Of a stretch of DNA of 64,000 bases, positions 40,744 to 49,523 are shown piece after piece (the first letter of the stretch is position 1; every line of letters begins with the position of its first letter). The notes under the pieces were generated by a model. That model searched no databases. It was not told the origin of the DNA and saw nothing but the letters and a program-made list of their open reading frames with translations. Both the position numbers and the translations under genes were made by a program. This DNA is from Aureococcus anophagefferens (lineage: Eukaryota > Sar > Pelagophyceae > Pelagomonadales > Pelagomonadaceae): the NCBI RefSeq assembly GCF_000186865.1, contig NW_008705561.1, positions 186,001 to 250,000 of the forward strand. The letters run 5' to 3'.

Positions 40744-42066
40744 ATGAGAGTCGTCGCGATTTCTCTTTCTCTATCTGCCGTTGCAGCGCTCCGAACGCCG
40801 AGCCGCATGCCGAGCCTGTCGTCGCAGACAAAAGCTTCGCTCTCAAAAGCTTCGCTCTTTCGTCGCACGAGCTCAGGGCTCTCGCCCGCGATCGAGTCGT
40901 CGGACTCGGTTGACGGCAAGTATGTGAGTTCCGGGAAAGAGAAACTCGACGCGATCTGCTCCGACGGCCGCCTCGTGAACGAGAAGGCGGCCGAGCAGGC
41001 CGCGCGGGAGGCCGCGTGGATCGCGGCTACGGTCGCGAACCTCGAGCGCCTCAAGAGCGAGAAGGACTGCGCGGCCCAGGCGGCCGAGAACGTCAAGGGC
41101 TACGTGCCACCGGTCGGCGGCCTCGGAGCCGCCCTGGCCCGAGCCGAAGCCGCGCGTCGAATTCAGGCCGTGGACGTCGTCGGCCTCGGCGAGCAGTCGG
41201 CCGCCGAGCAGGCGCTCGCGAGCATGGAGCAGGAGCGCCTCGCCACGGCCGCCCCCGCCAAGGCCGCCGCGGACGTCGACGCGGAGACGCGTCGCGCGGT
41301 CCTCGGCGCGCTCGGATGCGGCTGCGTCGCGTGCGCAGCGGCCTACGCGAGCGACCGCGAGAATCCAATCGATTCGCTCCTCGCGATGGGCGTCGAGGCG
41401 TCGCGGGCGAAAAACGAGCGCTTCGCGCGGGTCATGAGGGGCGGCATGCAGGACTACGAGGCTTTGGACGAGGTGCACACTTTCAAAGAGGAGCTCTTCG
41501 CGAACGTGCGGCCCGGCGACGCGGTCGTCGAGATCGGCATCGGCGGGGGGCCGAACCTGCAGTACTACGGGCCCCACGCGAAGCGCGTCGTCGCCGTCGA
41601 ACCGAACCTCGCCTTCGACACCTTCGCCTCCGACGAGGCCCAGGCGACGGGCACGAATCTCGAGGTCCGCGAGGGTGTGGCAGAAAGGCTCCCGTTCCCG
41701 GACGGCAGCGTCGACGTCGTCGTCGGCACGATGGTGCTCTGCTCCGTGACGAGCGTCGCCGCGTCGCTCGCCGAGGTGCGCCGCGTGCTGAAGCCCGGCG
41801 GCCGCTACCTCTTCAGCGAGCACACGCGTGCGCCCGACGGCTGGAACCTCCTCGCCACGGCGCAAACCGTCGCGAGTCCGCTCCAACTTGCCCTCGCGAA
41901 CGGCTGCCACCTGCGGCGCGACCCCCTGCCGGACATCACGGCGCGCTTCGGCGCGGCCCACGTGCGCGCGAGGAGCTTCGTCCTCGGCAACACGGGCCGA
42001 GGCCCCCCCTGGCCGCCCCACTTCCTCCTCGCGCCGCACGTCGTCGGCGTCGCGACGAAGGCCTAA
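40744..42066 (+). CDS. METTL7-like methyltransferase with plastid-type leader
   Basis: The 440-residue protein has a leader (MRVVAISLSLSAVAALRTPSR) followed by an Ala/Glu-rich helical region. A class I SAM-methyltransferase domain begins near residue 245: SAM loop VVEIGIGGGPNLQYYG, acidic VVAVEPN, VAERLPFPDGSVDVVVGTMVL, and EVRRVLKPGGRYLFSEH. The end resembles METTL7/thiol methyltransferases (NGCHLRRD). The substrate is unknown. The helical insert between leader and enzyme is not typical of the family. The convergent neighbour's stop lies 7 bp away. Confidence 0.85.
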   Translation: MRVVAISLSLSAVAALRTPSRMPSLSSQTKASLSKASLFRRTSSGLSPAIESSDSVDGKYVSSGKEKLDAICSDGRLVNEKAAEQAAREAAWIAATVANLERLKSEKDCAAQAAENVKGYVPPVGGLGAALARAEAARRIQAVDVVGLGEQSAAEQALASMEQERLATAAPAKAAADVDAETRRAVLGALGCGCVACAAAYASDRENPIDSLLAMGVEASRAKNERFARVMRGGMQDYEALDEVHTFKEELFANVRPGDAVVEIGIGGGPNLQYYGPHAKRVVAVEPNLAFDTFASDEAQATGTNLEVREGVAERLPFPDGSVDVVVGTMVLCSVTSVAASLAEVRRVLKPGGRYLFSEHTRAPDGWNLLATAQTVASPLQLALANGCHLRRDPLPDITARFGAAHVRARSFVLGNTGRGPPWPPHFLLAPHVVGVATKA

Positions 42067-42073
42067 GAGCGAC

Positions 42074-42964
42074 TTAGATCGTCGGGAACCCGTCCAGGCC
42101 GCCGCCGCCGCCCCCGCCGCCGCCGCTACCAAGCAGGGTCTGGACGACGACGACGACCAGAGCGAGGCCGACGCCGAGCAGCGCGCCCTCGTTGCCGTCC
42201 GCGGCGTCGCGGCTCGCGTCCGCCGCCTGGCTGTAGGTCCCCGCGGGCTTCTCGCGCGGCGCGATGGCCGCGACCTCGGACTCGAGGTCCGCGAGCAGGG
42301 CCGCGGTGACCCACTTCTCGTCGACGTCGTCGCCGGCCTCGTCCTGGAGCGTCGTCATCGCGAGGAGCGCGCCGCCGTCGGCCTTGTTCCGCGCGCCCGC
42401 GGCGGCCTTCAACACCGGCGCCAGCAGCGTCGCCGCGGCGCGGCTCGCGGCGGGGCTCGCGTCCTCGTCCTCGACGTCGCCCTCGACGACCGCGCGCTCG
42501 AAGCGCCGCCGCTTCTCGCTCTCGACGACGGCCGCGGCCCACTTGCCCGCGCGCTGGAGCTCGGTCCGCGCGGCGACGACGCGCTCGAAGCGCGGCGCGA
42601 GCTCCGACGGCGTCGCGTTGCGAAAGCGGCGCCGCACGGAGAGCTCGTCGCGGTCGTAGAGCTCGACGGCTTGGGCGACGGAGATGAGCCGCGCGTCCGC
42701 GGCGCCGCGCGACGGCCGGCCGGACGGCAGGATGCCATCGAGCTCGCCGGCGTTCCACGCCGCGCGCACGTCGAGCAAGCTGAGCGGCCGCTTCCACTTG
42801 GTCTCGTGCTTCGCCCAATACGCCTCGAGCTCCTCGAGGGGAGACTCGCCGCGCGTCTTGGCGCGCAGCGGTGGCGGCGCGTACCGCTGCCGCGGCGCGT
42901 ACCGCTGCCGCGGCGCGACGAAGCCTGAAGCGACCGAGAGCGTGGCGAAGATTGCGAAGCCCAT
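42074..42964 (-). CDS. Plastid-type single-span membrane protein of unknown function
   Basis: Starting at ATG 42964, the leader MGFAIFATLSVASGFVAP is a textbook heterokont plastid signal with a GFVAP cleavage motif. An in-frame ATG at 43012 would add 16 residues. The 296-residue protein has a helical charged middle (FERVVAARTELQRAGKWAAAV), one C-terminal membrane span (LLGVGLALVVVVVQTLL) and a poly-Gly tail. RQRYAP is repeated after the signal. Possibly a thylakoid or envelope tail-anchored protein; no family recognised. Confidence 0.75.
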   Translation of the reverse strand: MGFAIFATLSVASGFVAPRQRYAPRQRYAPPPLRAKTRGESPLEELEAYWAKHETKWKRPLSLLDVRAAWNAGELDGILPSGRPSRGAADARLISVAQAVELYDRDELSVRRRFRNATPSELAPRFERVVAARTELQRAGKWAAAVVESEKRRRFERAVVEGDVEDEDASPAASRAAATLLAPVLKAAAGARNKADGGALLAMTTLQDEAGDDVDEKWVTAALLADLESEVAAIAPREKPAGTYSQAADASRDAADGNEGALLGVGLALVVVVVQTLLGSGGGGGGGGGLDGFPTI

Positions 42965-43587
42965 TCTTTGGGCCCGCAACGGCAGGCAGAGGGCCGCAAA
43001 GATCAAGCCCATAGCCGGCCCAAGCAAGTCCGACGGGAGTGGATACGTTTCACGGCAAGTGTGGTGTCGAGGTATTGACGTAATTACGGCAAGTATCGAC
43101 GATTTATCGGTCGATTCCGGCCGGTTCGGCCGGTCTCGGTCGCGGTGTCGGCCGGTGTCGATCCAAAAAAACTACTGCAAGTATCGGCAAATATCGGAAA
43201 AGTCGCTCGGTATCGGCCGGTGTCGGTCAGGGTGTCGATCGGAGTTGGTGCCGTGTCGAAAATTGTCGATGGTCGCGCCTAGCCCCGCTAAAAAATGTCG
43301 GAAAATATCGATAAATATCGAATTAAATGTCGAATAAAATCGATTAAATCGGCTCGCGTCGCTCGATTTATCTTGGTATCGGTGGCGGTGTCGGTCGGTC
43401 TCGCCCAAACTACGGCAAGTATCGGTCGATTTATCGGTCCAAAAAAACACGGCAAGTATCGGGTCGTTTGCGTCGTCTCCCGTCGGCCCTGCTTGAGCCG
43501 GCCCCAGGGCCTCAACTTTGTCAACTTGCACCATGTTGCCGTCTGAGAGCAGCCCCAAATTATGATGGCATAAGCACCCCCATCGAG
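42965..43587. other. Spacer dominated by TCGG-rich repeats
   Basis: No gene is supported. Most of this interval is the low-GC repeat region listed separately; the right end is the leader of the fucosyltransferase-like gene. Confidence 0.5.
43040..43465. repeat. AT-richer degenerate repeat array (TATCGG/TGTCGG type)
   Basis: The interval is built of imperfect short units ending in TCGG or TCGA. CGGCAAGTATCGG or a close variant occurs about five times (near 43053, 43087, 43175, 43413, 43450), always in the same orientation. TCCAAAAAAAC occurs twice. GC content is far below the rest of the window. Confidence 0.8.
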
Positions 43588-44445
43588 ATGCGCGCGCTCG
43601 TCGTCGCCGCGAGCTTGTGGCTCGCCGCGGCAACTTCACCGAGCTGCCCCTGCGAGGACTGCAGCGACCCGCGGCTCTCGAACGCGTCGTCGTGGGCGCT
43701 CTACCGCCTGTCCGACGTCTACGCCCACACGCTGTCGACCTACGACGCCTGCTTCTGGCCGACGTCCATCGCCTGCGACTACTCGCGGCGGCGCGCGAAG
43801 CTGTCGGACCTCGGCGCCTTCCTCGGCGCCGTGGGCCGCGCGGAGGCCGCGCGACAGCCGAAACCGGAAGCGCCGTCGCCGACGGAGGTCGTCTGGCACC
43901 TGCGGCTCGGCGACACGGTCAACTGCAGCGAGGCCTTCGAAAAGCCCTGCGACCGCAACGCCAAGTACGTGCTCCAAAAGTCCTACTTCGAGGCCGTCGT
44001 CGCCGCGCTGCCGCGGGACGCGGCCAAGATCACGCTCGTCTACGCGTTGGGGCACGAGGCGTGCCGCGGCGCCGCGGACCCGCGCCACGTCGACAACTCG
44101 CGGCGCTACGTCGCCGCGGCGCGGACCTTCCTGGAGTCGAGCAAGTTCGCCGTCGCCGAGCGCGCGGACCTGGAGCCCGACGACGACATGATCTACATGT
44201 GCAACGCGCGGCGCTTCGTGCTCTCGGGCGGCGGCTACACGCGCCTCGCGGGCGAGTGCGCGCGGAACTACGGCGCCGCGCCCGCCGCGGTCTACGGCCT
44301 CGGCCCGCCGGCGACGGACCTCGTCAAGCTCCCCAAGGCCGCGAGGCGCGAGCGGGACGCGCTCCTCGCCGCGGAGAAGGACCGGCACCGCGCCAAGCAG
44401 GCGCGCCAGTCCGCGAACGGCGGGCGACGGCGCGCGTTACACTGA
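43588..44445 (+). CDS. Secreted fucosyltransferase-like protein
   Basis: The 285-residue protein has a signal peptide (MRALVVAASLWLAAATS) and a Cys-rich start (CPCEDCSD). VVWHLRLGDTVN resembles the HxRxGD motif of fucosyltransferases, and EPDDDMIYMCNARRFVLSGGGYTRLAG resembles their donor-binding region. The C-terminus is a basic helix (AAEKDRHRAKQARQ). A role in glycan fucosylation in the secretory pathway is plausible but rests on two motifs. Confidence 0.6.
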   Translation: MRALVVAASLWLAAATSPSCPCEDCSDPRLSNASSWALYRLSDVYAHTLSTYDACFWPTSIACDYSRRRAKLSDLGAFLGAVGRAEAARQPKPEAPSPTEVVWHLRLGDTVNCSEAFEKPCDRNAKYVLQKSYFEAVVAALPRDAAKITLVYALGHEACRGAADPRHVDNSRRYVAAARTFLESSKFAVAERADLEPDDDMIYMCNARRFVLSGGGYTRLAGECARNYGAAPAAVYGLGPPATDLVKLPKAARRERDALLAAEKDRHRAKQARQSANGGRRRALH

Positions 44446-44489
44446 GGTGCTCGACGACGCGCGCGGCGACACGGCGGCTATTAAAGATC

Positions 44490-44848
44490 CTAGGCGAGCG
44501 TGAGGTGCTTGATGACGCGCTTGAACTGCCAGTGCTTGTGGGACCACTCCGAGAAGTTGGCCGCGTACTTCGTCTTCGCGTTCTCGAGCGCGTAGGCCGC
44601 GAAGAGGACGACGTAGGCGTAGCGCTCGAGGTAGTTGCGCGCGCGCGTCCGCCAGAACTCGGGCGACCGCGCGGCGCCGGGCTCGGCTTTCGACGCCGAC
44701 GACTCGCAGGCGACGATGGCCTCGACCATGTTCTGGGCGTGCGCGCACGCGTCGCAGCACGCGTCGGCGAGGGCCTTGGCCTCGTCGCCGCGGCCGCCCG
44801 TCGCCTTGTCGATTACATCCAGGAGCTCGAGCACGGACGCGAACGCAG
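44490..44848 (-). pseudogene. 3' fragment of a paladin-like (PTP-type inositol phosphatase) gene
   Basis: The frame from about 44846 to TAG 44490-44492 encodes 118 residues resembling the C-terminal helices of paladin-like proteins ([54 protein letters not shown]). There is no ATG and no room upstream for the phosphatase domains: at 44849 a different gene end begins on the other strand. It therefore looks like a 5'-truncated remnant or one side of a misjoin. Codon bias supports former or present coding. Confidence 0.55.
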
Positions 44849-45052
44849 CTGCCGGCGCTCGCGAAGGTCATCCTGGGCGGGCCCGCGGCGGACCTGCCGC
44901 ACCCGGAGCTGGACTGGAAGGGCTTCCTCAAGGCCCTGGACCTGTGCCAGCGCGACTACACGGTCTGGGACCCGGCGCGGAACCGGCGGCGACCTTGGTT
45001 CCACATCAAGAAGATGAAGAAGTGCTACGGCGACGGCTGCGCCATCTCCTAG
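44849..45052 (+). pseudogene. 3' terminal exon of an unknown gene, 5' part missing
   Basis: After an acceptor-like CGCAG the frame is open for 67 residues ([19 protein letters not shown], then [11 protein letters not shown]) and ends in CAIS followed by TAG. CAIS fits a CaaX prenylation box. No upstream exon is found on this strand; the preceding DNA is the antisense of the paladin-like fragment. Not recognised as a family. Confidence 0.5.
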
Positions 45053-45122
45053 GGGGGCAAATTCGAAGACCGCGCCCCCACCCCTACGAATTCGGCCTCC
45101 AGTTGTACGGGAGCGCGCGCGC

Positions 45123-46493
45123 TCAGTGGTGGTGGTGCGCCGCGTCCTGGGTCCAGTTGATCGTCGAGAGGTCGACGCCCTCCTGGACGAGCTCCCAGAG
45201 CGGCGACATGTCGCGGAGGCGGCCGACGTGGGTCTTGAGGAGGTCGACGGCGAAGTCGAGCTCCTGCTCCGTCGTGAAGCGGCCGATGCCGAAGCGGATG
45301 GACGTGTGCGCGAGGTCCTCGGAGACGCCGATGGCGCGGAGCACGTACGACGGCTCCAGGGACGCGGACGTGCACGCGGAGCCGCTGCTCACGGCGATGT
45401 TCTTGATGGACATGAGCAGCGACTCGCCCTCGACGTACGCGAAGGACAGATTCACGTTGCCCGGGTGGCGCGCCGTCGGGTGGCCGTTGAGCACGACCTC
45501 GGGGATGTGCTCGTCGACCGCGTCCATCAACCGCTTCGAGAGCCTGGCGATGTGCGCCATGTCGTTGTCGAGCTCGCGCGCCGCCACGTCGGCGGCGGCG
45601 CCCAGCCCGACGCAGAGCGCCGTCGGCAGCGTGCCGGACCGCAGGCCGCGCTCCTGGCCGCCGCCGGAGAAGACGGGCTCGAGGCGCACGCGCGGCCGCC
45701 GCCGGACGTAGAGCGCGCCGACGCCCTTGGGCCCGTAGAGCTTGTGGCCCGAGATGGACACGAGGTCCGCGCCGACGTCGTCGACGTCGAAGGGCAGCTT
45801 GCCGACCATCTGCGCCGCGTCCGTGTGGAAGAAGGCCTTGGCCTTCTTCGCGATCGCGCCGATGGCCTTGAGCGGCTGGAGCGTGCCGATCTCGTTGTTC
45901 ACGGCCATGACCGACACGAGGGCCGTCTCCCCGGGCCGCACGGCGGCCTCGAGCTCCTCGAGGTTCACGAGGCCCGTGGCCCGCTCCACGGGCAGGTACG
46001 TGACCTCGAAGCCCTCGGTCTCGAGGACCCGGCAGCTGTCGAGGACGCACTTGTGCTCCGTCTGCGTCGTCACGATGTGCTTCTTCTTCTTGCCGTAGAA
46101 GTGGGCGACGCCCTTGATCGACATGTTGTTGCTCTCCGTGGCGCCCGACGTGAAGACGACCTCGCGCGGATTCGCGCCGATCAACGTCGCCACCTGCTCG
46201 CGCGCGGTCTCCACGGCCTCCTCCGACTCCCACCCAAAGGAGTGGGTCTTCGAGTGGGCGTTGCCGAAGGACCCGACGAGGTAGGGCAGCATGGCGTCGA
46301 GCACGCGCGGGTCCACCTGGCTCGTCGCCTGGACGTCGAGGTACGCCGGCACGCCCTCCCGCGACATCTCGTCGATGGCGAAGCCCAGGGGCTTGTCCGG
46401 GTCGCCCATGCGCGCCTCCGCCGGCAAAGCGCTCAGGGCCCGCGACGGGACCCGCGACCGGAGGCCAGCAGACAGCAGGCGGGACGCGATCAT
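45123..46493 (-). CDS. NFS1: Mitochondrial cysteine desulfurase
   Basis: The 456-residue protein is a class V aminotransferase-fold desulfurase that supplies sulfur for Fe-S clusters. The PLP lysine is in [12 protein letters not shown] (Lys251) and the catalytic loop cysteine in [17 protein letters not shown] (Cys374). [13 protein letters not shown] and TSGATESNN are also diagnostic. The N-terminus ([20 protein letters not shown]) is a typical mitochondrial presequence. It ends in AAHHHH instead of the more usual SPLW-type tail, although SPLWEL occurs upstream. Divergent from the helicase gene with 201 bp between starts. Confidence 0.97.
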   Translation of the reverse strand: MIASRLLSAGLRSRVPSRALSALPAEARMGDPDKPLGFAIDEMSREGVPAYLDVQATSQVDPRVLDAMLPYLVGSFGNAHSKTHSFGWESEEAVETAREQVATLIGANPREVVFTSGATESNNMSIKGVAHFYGKKKKHIVTTQTEHKCVLDSCRVLETEGFEVTYLPVERATGLVNLEELEAAVRPGETALVSVMAVNNEIGTLQPLKAIGAIAKKAKAFFHTDAAQMVGKLPFDVDDVGADLVSISGHKLYGPKGVGALYVRRRPRVRLEPVFSGGGQERGLRSGTLPTALCVGLGAAADVAARELDNDMAHIARLSKRLMDAVDEHIPEVVLNGHPTARHPGNVNLSFAYVEGESLLMSIKNIAVSSGSACTSASLEPSYVLRAIGVSEDLAHTSIRFGIGRFTTEQELDFAVDLLKTHVGRLRDMSPLWELVQEGVDLSTINWTQDAAHHHH

Positions 46494-46694
46494 CTTCGAG
46501 CTGGCGCCTTCTCCGCTTTTGCGATTCTGCTTCGCGGCTAGTCAGTCCTCTTTGGCCACCCGCCTGCGGGCCGACCTTGCCCCGCTCGGAGAGCGGTTCA
46601 AGAGAACCCGCAGGCAAGAGGCAGCGCTGAGCTTCGGCCGCCGAAGCCAGACCGAAACTCGTCGACGTGCGCCTCTCTGGCGTCAACGCACGCC
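46494..46694. promoter_or_regulatory. Divergent promoter region of NFS1 and the RecQ-like gene
   Basis: These 201 bp must hold both promoters. Half of the interval is occupied by the left hairpin repeat (46549-46647). Confidence 0.5.
46549..46647 (+). repeat. Hairpin repeat, left copy
   Basis: About 100 bp containing GCCTGCGGG and, 40 bp later, CCCGCAGGC, which can pair. The same sequence recurs in inverted orientation at 49351-49444, sharing CACCCGCCTGCGG and CCCGCAGGCAAGAGGCA, with a diverged loop. Confidence 0.75.
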
Positions 46695-48626
46695 ATGGAC
46701 CTCGAGGTAGACTCCCTGGGCGACGCGCCGTCGCTGGAATGGAAAAAATCGGCCCGTCGGCGGTCGAGCACGGGCTCTCGGAAGGTTCCCCGGCGATCGG
46801 TGCTGAGCGAGTCGACGAATCGGCACAACAACGCCGCCGACGACGCCGAGGCCGACAGCGACGGCGACCTCTGCCACAAGACCGACCCCGAGCGCGGGGA
46901 GACGTGGTTGGCGCGGTGGGGCGAGCTCGTCGACGCGCTCCCCGCCATCGACGACGACGTACCGCCGGACGCGTTCCGCGGCGCGGCGCGCGAGCTGCTG
47001 CGGCGTGGCGTCGAGATCGTCGACGCCGCGGACGCGGAGGACGCGGCGGGGCGCGACGCGCTCGTGCTCCGCTTCGTCGACGGACCGGAGGGGCGGGTCT
47101 CGCTGCCGCCGCCGTTCGACGACCCGTTCTCGTTCGCGAACGACTACCTGCCGCTCTACGGCCCGCTGCGGGGGTTCCAGGTCGACGCCATCGCGGCGCT
47201 CCACGAGCGGCGCGACGTCCTCCTCGCCGTGCGCTGCGGCGCCGGCAAGAGCCTGCCGCCGGCGATGGTCGCGGCGGCTCGGGCCCGGGACGCGTTGGAC
47301 CGCGGCGCGCAGCAGGTCTGCGTCTGGACCGCGCCGACGCAGGCGCTCGTCGCCGACAAGGTCGACGACCTCCAGGGGCGCTACGGCGAGGGCTGGCGGA
47401 ACGCGGGCGGGCGCGGCGACTTCGCCGCCGCGGTCGCCGGCCTGGAGCGCGCGGGCGCGCGCGACGACGACGGCGACGTCGTCTTCGACTACGCGGACGC
47501 CGCCGCGTCGAGCTCGACGTCGGCGTCGACGGCGCGCCACCCCGTGCTGGCCGCGATCTCGGCCAAGGCGTGCGACGTCGCCGTCCTGGTCATGTGCCCC
47601 GAGATGCTCGCGGAGCACGCGGCGTGGTTCGTGCTCGCGGCGCGCGCGGGCATCATCTCCCTCGTGGTCATCGACGAGTGTGACGAGGAGGTCGGCAACG
47701 ACGACTCGTTCCGGCGGAGCCAGGAGGCGCAGGGGCGCACGATCCAGGCCTGCTTCGCGTTGGCCGGCGCGAAGGCGCCCGTCGTCGCCCTGTCGGGCAC
47801 GCTGTCCAAGTTCGAGGTGGGCTCGCTCCTCGAGGCCCTCGGCCTGCCGCCCGCGCCGGCGACGCTCGTCATCCGGACGGCGTCGCCGATCAACTCCATG
47901 GTCGACATCCACACGGGCGAAGCCGACGACGAGGACCCGGACGGCTACGGCGCGCCCTGCGCGAGCCCCCTGGACCACGTGGCCGTGAGCCCGCCGGCGC
48001 CGGTCACGCAGCGGCCCGTGGGCACCGCCTTCCAGCTCGAGCTCGCGCGCGACTCGTGCGAGCCGCCGCCGACGGCCTTGGCGACGCGCCGCGCCGCGCG
48101 CCGGGCCGGGTCCGACGCGCAGCTGGCCAAGGCGTTGGGCATGGCGCAAGAGGGGCCGAACGCGCTGCTCGTCGCCGCGAGCGCCGCGATCTCGGACGCG
48201 ACGGCTCCCGCCGAGCCCGGCGCCGGCGACGAGGCCGATCGGGCGACGATGCGGCGCGCGGAGACCCTGCTCCGGCGCCAGAAGAGCGCGCTCGTGGCCG
48301 AGCGCGACGGCGCGGCGGCCGAGCACGCGCACCTCTGCCAGGAGAAGGTCCGGGTCCTGAAATCCAGCACCGCGAAGATGCAGGACCTGAAGGCCACGAT
48401 CAAGCAGTGCAACGCCGCGCTGCGCAAGAACCAGAAGGACAGCAACGTTGTCCAAGCCCGGCGCAAGGCGGCCGAGCTCCAGGACCGGCTGCGCGCCGCC
48501 ACCGCCGCGGAGCCCGAGGCCGACGGCGCCGTGGAGCGCGACCCCGACGACGAGATCCGCATCACGGACGGCGAGCCCGTCTTCTCCGACGCCGACGACA
48601 GCGACGGCGACTTCGGCGACGCCTAG
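46695..48626 (+). CDS. RecQ-like helicase N-terminal half without the second RecA domain
   Basis: The 643-residue protein has superfamily 2 motifs in RecQ order: Q-like LRGFQVDAIAALHERRDVLLA, motif I RCGAGKS (180-186), Ia CVWTAPTQALVADKV, motif II VVIDECDEEVGND (324-336; DECD in place of DEVH) and motif III VVALSGTLS. Motifs IV-VI of the second RecA domain are absent. After residue 400 the chain becomes low-complexity, with a coiled coil (residues 515-610: RATMRRAETLLRRQKSALVAE, KMQDLKATIKQCNAALRKNQ) and an acidic tail. Without domain 2 it cannot be an active helicase alone. It is flanked by inverted hairpin repeats, so it may belong to a mobile unit. Confidence 0.75.
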   Translation: MDLEVDSLGDAPSLEWKKSARRRSSTGSRKVPRRSVLSESTNRHNNAADDAEADSDGDLCHKTDPERGETWLARWGELVDALPAIDDDVPPDAFRGAARELLRRGVEIVDAADAEDAAGRDALVLRFVDGPEGRVSLPPPFDDPFSFANDYLPLYGPLRGFQVDAIAALHERRDVLLAVRCGAGKSLPPAMVAAARARDALDRGAQQVCVWTAPTQALVADKVDDLQGRYGEGWRNAGGRGDFAAAVAGLERAGARDDDGDVVFDYADAAASSSTSASTARHPVLAAISAKACDVAVLVMCPEMLAEHAAWFVLAARAGIISLVVIDECDEEVGNDDSFRRSQEAQGRTIQACFALAGAKAPVVALSGTLSKFEVGSLLEALGLPPAPATLVIRTASPINSMVDIHTGEADDEDPDGYGAPCASPLDHVAVSPPAPVTQRPVGTAFQLELARDSCEPPPTALATRRAARRAGSDAQLAKALGMAQEGPNALLVAASAAISDATAPAEPGAGDEADRATMRRAETLLRRQKSALVAERDGAAAEHAHLCQEKVRVLKSSTAKMQDLKATIKQCNAALRKNQKDSNVVQARRKAAELQDRLRAATAAEPEADGAVERDPDDEIRITDGEPVFSDADDSDGDFGDA

Positions 48627-48705
48627 CCCTGCGGGGCCTAGCCCAATTCACAGCTAAATTAGCCGCTCTCACGATCGTTCTCGACTCGGAGGTTGTCTCG
48701 CGCGC

Positions 48706-49030
48706 TCCTGGACTGCGAGCTGCTGCGGCTTCCGCGATCCGCCGTACACTCCGTTCCGATTGTGTGAGATATCGCCGGACGGCCTGTCGCGTCGCTCGCG
48801 CGTACGGCGCACGAGCTCGTCGTCGGCCAGCTCGTCGTCGGCCGCAGCGAACCGGCTCCGCGACTCTGCCCGCGCCCGACGGAGTCCTGGACCGCGTGCG
48901 CGGCTTCCGCGGTCCGCCGCACGTCGTCCGGGCGCGCGTCGCTGGACGGGCCGTCGCGTCGCGCGCGCGCCCGACGCACCAGCTCGTCGTCGGCCGCGGC
49001 GAAACGGCTCCGCGGTCCGCCGGCTCTGCG
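48706..49030. repeat. Two degenerate direct repeats of about 175-180 bp
   Basis: TCCTGGAC, GGCTTCCGCG and AGCTCGTCGTCGGCC recur in order at 48706/48727/48821 and 48885/48902/48981. A third partial copy of the CGGTCCGCCG block lies near 49012. Confidence 0.65.
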
Positions 49031-49350
49031 ACACGATGTCGGCTCCGCGGACTTCCGCCGAGGCAGCGAGAGGCCGAGGGCCACGTGTGTTTCCTCGCAC
49101 GGGCATCGATTCGGGATGCCCTGGGACGGCTTTGAAGCTTTCGAGCGGCCCGCGAGACCGTCGGTGGACGGTGTTCAGCTGGGCCGCGCTGAGGGCTCTC
49201 CGAGAGCGATCCGTCCGGCGCTCGTTCTCGGCGCCAGGTGCATCGATTGCGACCATTCAAGCGCTCGAACGTCCCCTCGGTAGGCAAGGTCGAAGGCCGC
49301 GGCGGGACTTTAGTTGATCACGGCGCACACAGCGAGGTCGGGGGCCGCCG

Positions 49351-49444
49351 CTTCGTGGCCGAGCTCAGCGGTGCCTCTTGCCTGCGGGTCCTTGGACCGA
49401 GCGCGCGCGCTTGGCCGGGGGTCCGCAGGCGGGTGCTCTTTGGC
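49351..49444 (-). repeat. Hairpin repeat, right copy (inverted)
   Basis: Inverted relative to 46549-46647, so the RecQ-like gene and the 48.7-49.0 kb repeats lie between two facing copies. Confidence 0.75.
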
Positions 49445-49523
49445 GTCCCGGTCCGGAGGCAGCCTGCTGCCACGCCCATCTGGCGCGTACACCTCGACGA
49501 GACGCCACCGCTTCTCCAACCAC

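Larger units (their letters stand above)
48627..49523. other. 0.9-kb spacer with degenerate direct repeats
   Basis: No reading frame is convincing. It contains the 175-180-bp repeats (48706-49030) and the right hairpin repeat (49351-49444). Confidence 0.55.

Noticed and set aside
44635..45711. Single long plus-strand gene spanning the 44.8 kb junction
   Set aside because: The frame is antisense to the paladin-like exon and to NFS1; the convincing short exon at 44849-45052 is in another frame.
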